DNA of 11,490 bases from JALZHR01 sp036389695 (GTDB taxonomy: Bacteria > Acidobacteriota > Blastocatellia > Pyrinomonadales > Pyrinomonadaceae). The stretch spans positions 1 to 11,490 of the forward strand of contig DASVWG010000496.1 in assembly GCA_036389695.1 (NCBI GenBank), written 5' to 3'. The notes under the pieces were generated by a model. That model saw only the letters and a program-made list of their open reading frames with translations. It had not been told where the DNA came from and searched no databases. A program made the translations under genes and the position numbers. Shown here piece by piece: positions 5,654-11,490 of this stretch (position 1 is the stretch's first letter; each line of letters opens with the position of its first letter).

Positions 5654-7603
5654 ATGATTCGGCGCAAATTTTTATTTACCTTTGCAATGCTTTTCATCGT
5701 CCTTTTTTTCTCGAACGCGGGCGCTTTCGGAAAGGACGAATGGACAGCGGCGCGCTCGAAAAATTTTAATTTGATTGGAAACGCGAGCGAAAAAGACATT
5801 CGCGGCGCCGCCGCGCGGTTGGAGCAATTTCGCGAAGCTTTCAGGCAGATTTTCGATAAAGTAGATTTTAATTCGCCCGTGCCGACGACCGTTATCGTTT
5901 TCAAAGACGATAATTCCTATAATCCGTATAAGCCTCTGAAAACGGGCGGTCAAACCGACAGAATGGTCGCCGGATATTTTCTGTCTGCCGACGACGCGAA
6001 TTTTATAACGCTTTCGCTGGAAGGCGATACAAATCGGGCTTACGAAACTATTTTTCACGAATACACGCATTTCTGGGTCGCCAACAACATCGGAAAATCG
6101 AACGTGCCGCCGTGGTTTAACGAAGGCTTGGCGGAATATTACCAGAATTTGAAGATTGAAAATGAACGGAAAGTCGTTCTCGGCGGCGTGCAAAATGAGC
6201 ATTTAAAGGTTTTATCGCAGAATAAGCTGATTCCTTTCGAGACGTTTTTTAATACCGACAATTACACGCTCGCGCAGCAGGGCGAGGACGGCGCGGGACT
6301 GTTTTACGCGCAAGCGTGGGCTTTGATGCATTATCTGATGCACGGCGAAGGCGGCGCGCGAAGCCGTCAGATGTATAAATTTCTCGACCTTTCGATGAAC
6401 GGCAAACCGGCTAAAGAAGCGTTTTCTGAAGCGTTTCAAACCGATTACGCGACGATGGAAAGGGAACTCAGAAAATACATCGAGCAAAATTCTTACGGCG
6501 TTTCCGAAATAAATCTCAAAAACAAGCTCGATTTCGACTCCGAAGTGCAGACAAAGCCTCTCGGCGAAGCCGAAGCAAAGCTTTATCTGGGCGAATTGCT
6601 TTTTTATTTTGACCGGCTTGGTGAAGCCGAAGCGCATTTTTTGCAAGTTTTCTTGCTAAATCCGAATTCGGCGCGCGCAAACCTGAACCTCGGTAAAATC
6701 AGGGCGAAACAGGGAAAATGGGACGAGTTAGCAAGATTTCTTGCTAAATCAATCGAGCAAAATCCGAATGATTTCGCCGCTTATTACCATTACGCGCGCT
6801 CTTTGAGCGAGCAGGGAATGAGCGAATTCGGATTTGTTTCCGAATATCCGAAGCCGCTCGCCGATAAAATGCGCGAATTGCTGAAAAAAGCGATTGCGCT
6901 GAATCCCGATTTCGCTCAATCTTATGAGCTTTACGCTTTTGTCAGCGTCGTGCGGCGGGAAAACGTGGACGAGGCGATTGAATATCTGAAGCGCGCTCTG
7001 AAAATCGCGCCCGGCAACCAGCAGTATCAGCTGCGGATGGCGGAGCTTTTAATGTGGAAGGAAGATTTTACGAACGCCCGCAAAATCGCGCTGAAAATAG
7101 CCAGAACCGCCAGCGAGCCGGAACTGAAAGTTTACGCGGAAAACGCGCTTGACCGCATTAGCGATTACGAAGGTCAGATGTATTCCGCCAGAAATCCGCG
7201 CCGCCAGCCGCAGGTAGCCGACCGGATTTACACCGAAGAAGAATTGCGCGCGCTGCGCGAGCAGGGCTTAATCGAATCGCTGAATATGATGGTCGCCAAG
7301 CCGCAAAAGGGCGAAAAAAGGATTCTCGGCTCGGTGACGCGGATTGAATGCCAGCCGCAGGCAATCTATTTCACCGTCAAAGCCGGCAATAATATTTTGC
7401 GGCTGGAAAGCGAAACTTTTGAAACCGTGCATCTGACGGCTTACAGCCAGGAAATGGGCAACGCCAAATTCGGCTGCGGCGAGCTGAAACAGCAGCATCT
7501 CGCCGTCATCATCTATCGACAGGCGAATAAAAACGCGACGAAAATCGCGGGCGAATTAAAATCCATCGAATTCGTTCCGGCGAATTTCAGATTCCTCAAT
7601 TGA
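5654..7603 (+). CDS. Secreted zinc metallopeptidase with TPR repeats (first paralogue)
   Basis: 649 residues. A signal peptide (IRRK, hydrophobic 6-20, likely cut after Ala24) directs it out of the cytoplasm. The peptidase domain carries HEYTH at 135-139 and, after PPWF, NEGLAEYY with Glu157 placed 18 residues on. This is a gluzincin (clan MA) arrangement: His135 and His139 and Glu157 as zinc ligands, Glu136 as base, much as in DUF1570-like peptidases. Residues about 300-490 form TPR-like helical repeats (for example GEAEAHFLQVFLLNPNSARA split by typical Gly/Ala/Pro spacing), a protein-interaction scaffold. The last ~100 residues look beta-rich. The start at 5654 is preferred because it opens into the signal peptide; an upstream in-frame ATG at 5528 adds 42 non-signal residues. 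Substrate unknown. Tandem partner follows after 134 nt. Confidence 0.88.
   Translation: MIRRKFLFTFAMLFIVLFFSNAGAFGKDEWTAARSKNFNLIGNASEKDIRGAAARLEQFREAFRQIFDKVDFNSPVPTTVIVFKDDNSYNPYKPLKTGGQTDRMVAGYFLSADDANFITLSLEGDTNRAYETIFHEYTHFWVANNIGKSNVPPWFNEGLAEYYQNLKIENERKVVLGGVQNEHLKVLSQNKLIPFETFFNTDNYTLAQQGEDGAGLFYAQAWALMHYLMHGEGGARSRQMYKFLDLSMNGKPAKEAFSEAFQTDYATMERELRKYIEQNSYGVSEINLKNKLDFDSEVQTKPLGEAEAKLYLGELLFYFDRLGEAEAHFLQVFLLNPNSARANLNLGKIRAKQGKWDELARFLAKSIEQNPNDFAAYYHYARSLSEQGMSEFGFVSEYPKPLADKMRELLKKAIALNPDFAQSYELYAFVSVVRRENVDEAIEYLKRALKIAPGNQQYQLRMAELLMWKEDFTNARKIALKIARTASEPELKVYAENALDRISDYEGQMYSARNPRRQPQVADRIYTEEELRALREQGLIESLNMMVAKPQKGEKRILGSVTRIECQPQAIYFTVKAGNNILRLESETFETVHLTAYSQEMGNAKFGCGELKQQHLAVIIYRQANKNATKIAGELKSIEFVPANFRFLN
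6728..6747. repeat. Perfect 20-bp palindrome with a nearby partial copy
   Basis: TTAGCAAGATTTCTTGCTAA is a perfect inverted repeat (9-bp arms, 2-nt centre) inside the first peptidase gene. A close relative of its core plus right flank (19 of 20 bases) stands at 6643-6662, where it is read in a different codon frame. The segments use codons such as tta, cta and ttg that stand out from the neighbouring text. The aligned paralogue has no such sequence and no length change here. Confidence 0.5.
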
Positions 7604-7628
7604 GAATTTTTGAATTTGCGGCTATATT
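7600..7628 (+). promoter_or_regulatory. Candidate promoter of the second peptidase gene
   Basis: TTGAGA (7600-7605), a 17-nt spacer and TATATT (7623-7628) match the sigma-70 consensus at 5 of 6 bases in each element. The -35 overlaps the stop codon of the first peptidase gene. Transcription from about 7635 would give a leader of about 100 nt. So the second paralogue may be expressed on its own as well as by read-through; no terminator is seen between the two genes. Confidence 0.5.
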
Positions 7629-7737
7629 TAATCGGAACGGCAAGACCACGAGAAGTTTATAAAAGGGCTTCAAAGCCGTCGATTAATTCCGGGGCGTCCA
7701 CTAAACTCTATCAAAAACAAAATATTTAAGGTTTTTT

Positions 7738-9729
7738 ATGATTCAACGCAGATTTTTACAGGCGTTTGCGACGCTTTTGCTCGTCCTCGCATTTTCAAAT
7801 ATAGTCGCCGCAACCGAAAATTTTCCCTCGGCGGCAAAAGATGAATGGGTTGCGGTCAGCTCGAAAAATTTTTATCTGATTGGCAATGCCAGCGACAAGG
7901 AAATTCGCAAAGTCGCGACGCGGCTCGAACAGTTTCGCGAGGTTTTTCGCCAAATCTTCACCAAAGTCAATTTCAATTCGCCCGTGCCGACGACCGTTAT
8001 CGTTTTCAAAGACGATAAGGCTTATAATCCTTTCAAGCCGGTCAAGGCGGGCGGAAAGATAAACAAAAACATCGCGGGATATTTCTTAGGCGGCAGCGAC
8101 GTAAATTATATTACGCTCGCCATCCAGGACGATATGAGCGACGTTTACGGCACGATTTTTCACGAATACACGCATTTTCTGGTGAATAACAATATCGGAA
8201 AATCGAAGGTTCCGCCCTGGTTTAACGAAGGCTTGGCGGAATATTACCAGACTTTCAAAATCGAAGACGACCTGAAAGCGACGCTCGGCAGCCTTCAGCG
8301 GGCACACATCTATTCGCTTCAGCAGAACAGGCTGATTCCATTCGACGTCTTTTTTAATATCGACAATTATTCGCTGCACCAGCAGGGCGACCACGGCGTC
8401 AATATGTTCTATGCGCAATCGTGGGCGCTGATGCATTATCTGATACACGGCAACAGCGGCGCGCGCAGCAAGCAGATGTTTAGATTTCTCGACCTCGTGA
8501 TGAACGGCAGACAGGCGCGCGAAGCCTTTACCGAAGCGTTTCAGATTGATTACGCGACGATGGAAAAGGAACTCAAAAAATATGTCGAGCAAAATAAATA
8601 TATCATCACGCAGGCGACGTTCAAAAACAAATTGACGTTTGACACCGAGATGCGGACGACGCCTCTGACCGAAGCCGTATCGCAGGCTTATCTCGGCGAT
8701 TTGCTTTATCACACGAATCGTCTGGGCGAAGCCGAAACGTTTTTGCAGCAGGCTTTGACGCTCAATCCCGATTTGAGCATGGCGCAGACTTCGCTCGGAC
8801 TGGTGAAAATGCGGCAGAAAAATTTTGACGAAGCCAAAAAATATCTGGAAAAAGCCGTCCAGAACGATACGAATAATTATCTCGCCCATTACAGCTACGC
8901 TTACGTTCTCAGCCGCGAAGCGATGAGCGGCGGCGATTTTGCGACCTCGATGGAGCAGGGAAGCGCCGAAAAAATGCGGCAGGCATTAAAGAAAGCGATT
9001 GAGCTGAATCCGCGCTTTGCCGAATCTTACGACCTTTTCGGCTTTGTCAGCGTCGTCCGCAACGAAAATCTCGACGAAGCTCTGCTGTATATGAAAAAGG
9101 CTCTGGAAATCGCGCCCGGCAAACAGGAATATATGATTCGCGCCGCCGAGATTCTGATGCGGAAAAAAGAGTTTGCCGATGCTAAACTGATTGCTCAGAA
9201 AGTTTTGGAAACCGCCGATGAACCTCAGTTAAAAAGCTACGCGCAGAGCGTTTTATCCAGCATCGGCGCTTACGAAAACCGGCTCGAAGAAATGAAAAAA
9301 TATAACGAGCGCGCCCAACGCGTCGGCAGTGTCGTCACGACAGTCGTCAGCGAAAAGCCGATGACCGAGGAAGAAATCGCCAAAAAACGCGCCGAATTAG
9401 ACCTCGAAGCGTTGAATAATATTCTGCGCACGCCGAAGGAAGCCGAAAAAAGAGTTTTGGGCTATTTGACGAAAATCGACTGCACGGCAAAGGGAATGAC
9501 CTACACCGTAAAAGCTGACGGGCAGATGCTGAAATTGACCAGCACTTCGTTCGACACGGTCGAGATGATAATGGTCAACGTCAAGCTCGACGACGGTCAG
9601 GTCAACTGCGGCGTTCTGAAAAAGGAAACTTTCGCCCTCGTTACCTATCGCCCGGGCAAAGATGCCAAAACGACGGGCGAAGTAGTCGCCTTCGAATTCG
9701 TTCCCGAAACGTTTAAACTGCTGAAATAG
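7738..9729 (+). CDS. Secreted zinc metallopeptidase with TPR repeats (second paralogue)
   Basis: 663 residues, with the same architecture as its upstream neighbour: signal peptide (hydrophobic about 9-22, probable cut after Ala25), gluzincin catalytic domain with HEYTH at 142-146 and Glu164 in NEGLAEYY, TPR-like repeats at about 310-490, and a beta-rich C-terminal region from about 569. All catalytic and zinc-ligand residues are intact, so both paralogues should be active. It differs mainly in a longer N-terminus and in a charged segment before the C-terminal domain (MTEEEIAKKRAELDLEA). A TAAGG (7727-7731) sits 6 nt before the ATG as ribosome binding site. The gene converges with the second isochorismatase-family gene across a shared terminator. 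Likely roles are cell-envelope or extracellular proteolysis; the substrate cannot be told. Confidence 0.9.
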   Translation: MIQRRFLQAFATLLLVLAFSNIVAATENFPSAAKDEWVAVSSKNFYLIGNASDKEIRKVATRLEQFREVFRQIFTKVNFNSPVPTTVIVFKDDKAYNPFKPVKAGGKINKNIAGYFLGGSDVNYITLAIQDDMSDVYGTIFHEYTHFLVNNNIGKSKVPPWFNEGLAEYYQTFKIEDDLKATLGSLQRAHIYSLQQNRLIPFDVFFNIDNYSLHQQGDHGVNMFYAQSWALMHYLIHGNSGARSKQMFRFLDLVMNGRQAREAFTEAFQIDYATMEKELKKYVEQNKYIITQATFKNKLTFDTEMRTTPLTEAVSQAYLGDLLYHTNRLGEAETFLQQALTLNPDLSMAQTSLGLVKMRQKNFDEAKKYLEKAVQNDTNNYLAHYSYAYVLSREAMSGGDFATSMEQGSAEKMRQALKKAIELNPRFAESYDLFGFVSVVRNENLDEALLYMKKALEIAPGKQEYMIRAAEILMRKKEFADAKLIAQKVLETADEPQLKSYAQSVLSSIGAYENRLEEMKKYNERAQRVGSVVTTVVSEKPMTEEEIAKKRAELDLEALNNILRTPKEAEKRVLGYLTKIDCTAKGMTYTVKADGQMLKLTSTSFDTVEMIMVNVKLDDGQVNCGVLKKETFALVTYRPGKDAKTTGEVVAFEFVPETFKLLK

Positions 9730-9750
9730 AGCGGGTTGAGAATAATAAAC

Positions 9751-9835
9751 ATAGCCCGCGAAAGGGAAAACAAATAAAAAAAACAATCGGTTTTGTTTTC
9801 TTTTTTCGTGCCGTTTCGCGCGTTTCGCGGGCTGT
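9751..9835. terminator. Nested inverted-repeat terminator between convergent genes
   Basis: The outer arms 9753-9763 and 9823-9833 are perfectly complementary over 11 bp, extendable to 13 with one wobble pair. A second, inner stem lies within (9766-9774 with 9792-9800). The interior holds runs of A and T that can serve as U-tracts on both strands. It fills the 133-nt gap between the end of the second peptidase gene and the end of the second isochorismatase-family gene, so it probably terminates both transcripts. Confidence 0.68.
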
Positions 9836-9862
9836 ATTTACTTTCTTCAAAAGCGGAAAAAG

Positions 9863-10468
9863 CTATCTTTTAATTCCGGTTTTCACAAATTGAATCTCAC
9901 TCGAAGGGCGCGTGTCGGCATCCAGCACGCGCTCGATATATTTCAGAGCCTTTTCCTTTTCTTCCGCTTCGACCGCCGCCACGCAATCGCTCGGCACGAT
10001 TATTTTAAAATCCCGCAGATAAGCGTCGTTCGCCGTAAACAAAACGCAGATATCGGCGGTCAAGCCGGTTAAAATCAAGGTTTTCACGCTCAGATATTCG
10101 AGCAATAAATCCAAAGTCGTCGAATAAAACCCGGAATGTTTCGGCTTGAGCACAAAATAATCTTTCGCTTTCGGCTTCAGCTTATTGGCAATCGCGCTGC
10201 CTTTCGACGTTTTCGCCGAAGCGTGTTTCAGCAATTTTTTAAAATCCGACTGCCATTTACCGAAATTGTCGTTAATATAAATCACCGGAATTTTCGCTCT
10301 GTCGGCTTTGCGCCGCAAACGGGCGATATTTTCCGCAATCGGCTTGGTATTCTCCAATAATTTATTCCCGTCAGGAAAGTCAAAATCAGAGATAACATCA
10401 ATAATCAGTAAGGCAATCGGAGAATTCTCCGGCACGTTTCCGTGCAAATCATGATTCTTCGCTGGCAT
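9863..10468 (-). CDS. Isochorismatase-family cysteine hydrolase (second of two)
   Basis: 201 residues with the superfamily triad: Asp24 in LLIIDVISDFDF, Lys110 in LKPKHSGFYSTTLD and nucleophile Cys141 in GLTADICVLFTA. The spacing and the TTLD...LL pattern after the Lys are those of classical isochorismatase/nicotinamidase-like hydrolases, more so than in the first copy. The two share little sequence beyond the motifs and are not a recent duplication. The DFDFPDG segment resembles the metal-site neighbourhood of nicotinamidases, but a full Asp-x-His metal triad is not visible, so a nicotinamidase assignment is not supported. No signal peptide; cytoplasmic. It stands alone on the minus strand; the ATG at 10468 is not preceded by a clear Shine-Dalgarno. 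The upstream region carries operator-like repeats. Confidence 0.92.
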   Translation of the reverse strand: MPAKNHDLHGNVPENSPIALLIIDVISDFDFPDGNKLLENTKPIAENIARLRRKADRAKIPVIYINDNFGKWQSDFKKLLKHASAKTSKGSAIANKLKPKAKDYFVLKPKHSGFYSTTLDLLLEYLSVKTLILTGLTADICVLFTANDAYLRDFKIIVPSDCVAAVEAEEKEKALKYIERVLDADTRPSSEIQFVKTGIKR

Positions 10469-10852
10469 AAGAATATTTCAACAAAAGACACGGAAAAAAG
10501 GCAAGCCGTTAAAACAGATAAAAATTCGCCGAGCCGCGCAATGCGAATCATCACCAACATCAAATGTTAAGCCGGGTGACATTTTTGTTAAGCTTTATGA
10601 GCTTTGTAAAAACGATATAACAGCGAAATTTGTTATGAGTTAGCCGTAAATCTTTCAAATATCACTTTACATCGGATGTAAAATATTGTAATTATACTTA
10701 ACATAAAATATCAGTATTTCACAGATTGGTTTATTTGCAATCGGATTGTTCAAGAAATGAGATATAGAGAGAGCAGAAGTAATTCGAAAAAGTTTTTTTC
10801 CGCAAACACCTTTCAAAAGCAAAGGCAGCCGCCGGAAAAAGCCCATAAGCCT
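10469..10852. other. Divergent intergenic region with operator-like repeats
   Basis: A non-coding gap of about 384 nt between the leftward hydrolase gene and the rightward 144-residue protein gene, clearly AT-rich in its right half. It holds a direct repeat GTTAAGC at 10566-10572 and 10587-10593, exactly 21 nt apart (about two helical turns), a short inverted repeat (arms 10556-10560 and 10564-10568), and the palindrome listed separately. No convincing sigma-70 promoter stands out. A rightward reading frame opening at 10757 and a leftward one at 10867-10667 do not look like real proteins. Confidence 0.5.
10666..10682. promoter_or_regulatory. Operator-like perfect palindrome
   Basis: TTTACATCGGATGTAAA has two exact 8-bp arms around a single central G. 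A short, tightly centred palindrome of this kind in an AT-rich intergenic region is typical of a binding site for a dimeric transcription factor. It lies between the two divergent genes and could serve either one. No regulator gene is visible nearby. Confidence 0.5.
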
Positions 10853-11287
10853 ATGAACAAAATTCAAGCCAGATATTTAGCCACCGGCGATAAAGTCCGG
10901 TTTTCCCGTGACGGCTGGCAAACCGTCGGACGCATCACCAACTGCAACTCAATCAGCGTCTCTTTTATGTTCAGCGACGGCATTATCCGCAAACTTGAAG
11001 CGCATCGCGAATATGTGGTCGAGAAGGCAGAGAAGCCGCCGGAGCCGCAGCCGGGACAAATTATGCGTCTGCAAAGAGAGTCGAACCGGATTTCGGTCTG
11101 CGCTTCGCATTCATTGTTTGATTTAAGCGACATCAGCGAATCTTTTCGAGCTATCAAACAACGCGACGGTTATTCAAACAGCGCGGCGGCATATCACGAA
11201 TTGGAAAGAGGCGCGACACTGCACACCAGAGATGCGATTTACTGGATGCCTTTGAAATGGTCGGGCGAAGCGACCAAAGAAAAGTAA
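10853..11287 (+). CDS. Unrecognised 144-residue soluble protein
   Basis: No family is recognised. Residues about 9-55 (LATGDKVRFSRDGW and the following GRITN...VSFMFSDG...YVVEK) have the beta-strand and turn pattern of a small SH3-like barrel. A Pro-rich linker (PPEPQPGQ, about 63-70) then joins a C-terminal part of roughly 70 residues. No signal peptide or membrane helix is present. The ATG at 10853 is chosen because the folded-looking sequence begins there; an in-frame ATG at 10757 would add 32 low-quality residues, but no strong Shine-Dalgarno settles the matter. It is a single gene with its own terminator. The coding case is reasonable, from the start-to-stop span and domain-like composition, but weaker than for the other genes. 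Confidence 0.65.
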   Translation: MNKIQARYLATGDKVRFSRDGWQTVGRITNCNSISVSFMFSDGIIRKLEAHREYVVEKAEKPPEPQPGQIMRLQRESNRISVCASHSLFDLSDISESFRAIKQRDGYSNSAAAYHELERGATLHTRDAIYWMPLKWSGEATKEK

Positions 11288-11345
11288 GGCAAAAGCAATT
11301 TCGCAGGGCTTTGCGCAAAAACCGGATAAATTGCGATTGGCAGCG

Positions 11346-11376
11346 GAACGCCGGCATCTTGCCGGCGTTCTGTTTT
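11346..11376 (+). terminator. GC-rich hairpin with short T-tract; REP-like element
   Basis: Arms 11346-11356 and 11360-11370 form a perfect 11-bp GC-rich stem with a 3-nt loop, followed by TGTTTT. It stands about 60 nt after the stop of the 144-residue protein gene and would terminate it. The GCCGGCATCTTGCCGGC core also looks like repetitive extragenic palindromes dispersed in many environmental genomes, where spurious translations often contain 'AGILPA' or 'AGKMPA' strings; both appear here in the two strands. Confidence 0.65.
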
Positions 11377-11422
11377 GGCAAGCCGTTTTCTCTCGCATCT
11401 GCTCGCGTGCAAAGCAAATTTA

Positions 11423-11451
11423 TTGATAAAAGCTTTCGAGTTGTCTATAAT
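11423..11451 (+). promoter_or_regulatory. Near-consensus sigma-70 promoter reading out of the window
   Basis: TTGATA (11423-11428), a 17-nt spacer and a perfect TATAAT (11446-11451). This is the best promoter in the window: 5 of 6 and 6 of 6 matches at ideal spacing. Transcription would begin near 11458 and serve a rightward gene lying beyond 11490. Confidence 0.7.
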
Positions 11452-11490
11452 TACTCCGTTTCTGTTTCAATCTTATAAAGCTTTTCAAAT

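Noticed and set aside
8086..8889. Leftward 267-codon frame antisense to the second peptidase
   Set aside because: A matching shadow frame exists opposite the first peptidase, as expected from shared codon bias; no signal or domain.
4814..10468. The two isochorismatase-family genes as a duplication flanking the peptidases
   Set aside because: They share only superfamily motifs and differ in length and spacing, so they are not recent copies or a flanking repeat.
10757..10852. 32-codon upstream extension of the 144-residue protein
   Set aside because: The added residues look like translated non-coding DNA; however, no strong ribosome binding site settles the choice.
1..11490. CRISPR array, tRNA, rRNA, transposase or phage genes
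   Set aside because: No regularly spaced repeats, no tRNA cloverleaf, no rRNA-like stretch and no recombinase or capsid motifs were seen.

Overview
The window reads as ordinary chromosome of a free-living, moderate-GC Gram-negative bacterium. An acidobacterium of the Blastocatellia/Pyrinomonadaceae type is my best guess. The guess rests on style: secreted HExxH peptidases fused to TPR repeats, an N-terminal 'CPxC...FCxxDG' zinc-ribbon-like motif, and secreted proteins with no recognisable family. No phage, transposase, integrase, CRISPR array, rRNA or tRNA is visible.

Layout. (1) Positions 1-4437, minus strand: a probable operon led by a UvrD/PcrA-type DNA helicase (4388-1974), then a small secreted protein of unknown function (1957-1310), then a zinc-ribbon-like protein (1206-388), ending at an intrinsic terminator at about 228-195. 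(2) Positions 4455-5533, minus strand: a second operon made of a 52-residue one-helix membrane protein not captured by ordinary length cut-offs, an isochorismatase-family hydrolase starting 3 nt after it, and a small basic protein of a conserved uncharacterised family. A perfect 21-bp hairpin follows. (3) Positions 5654-9729, plus strand: two tandem paralogous secreted zinc metallopeptidases with C-terminal TPR repeats, the second with its own good promoter. (4) Positions 9863-10468, minus strand: a second, only distantly related isochorismatase-family hydrolase, converging on the peptidases across a nested inverted-repeat terminator. (5) Positions 10853-11287, plus strand: an unrecognised 144-residue protein, then a REP-like hairpin/terminator, then a near-consensus promoter (11423-11451) firing out of the window.

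The most unusual thing is in region 1. The last part of the helicase gene recurs twice downstream: once as a 74-nt copy (66/74 identical) with protein-level conservation, and once as a shorter, weaker copy. In all three copies the homology stops at a stop codon, and the three stop codons differ (TAA, TAG, TGA). The two accessory genes lie between these tails. This resembles the displaced 3' ends left when DNA inserts at, and regenerates, the end of a gene, although no integrase is present. A second unusual feature is a heptamer repeat family (AATCSAA, S = C or G) used as coding sequence in two unrelated genes in the same codon phase: the linker of the helicase and the C-terminal tail of the small membrane protein.

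How the genes work together is mostly unknown. The helicase belongs to DNA repair and replication. The peptidases probably act in the periplasm or outside the cell. The hydrolases are presumably cytoplasmic, with unidentified substrates.
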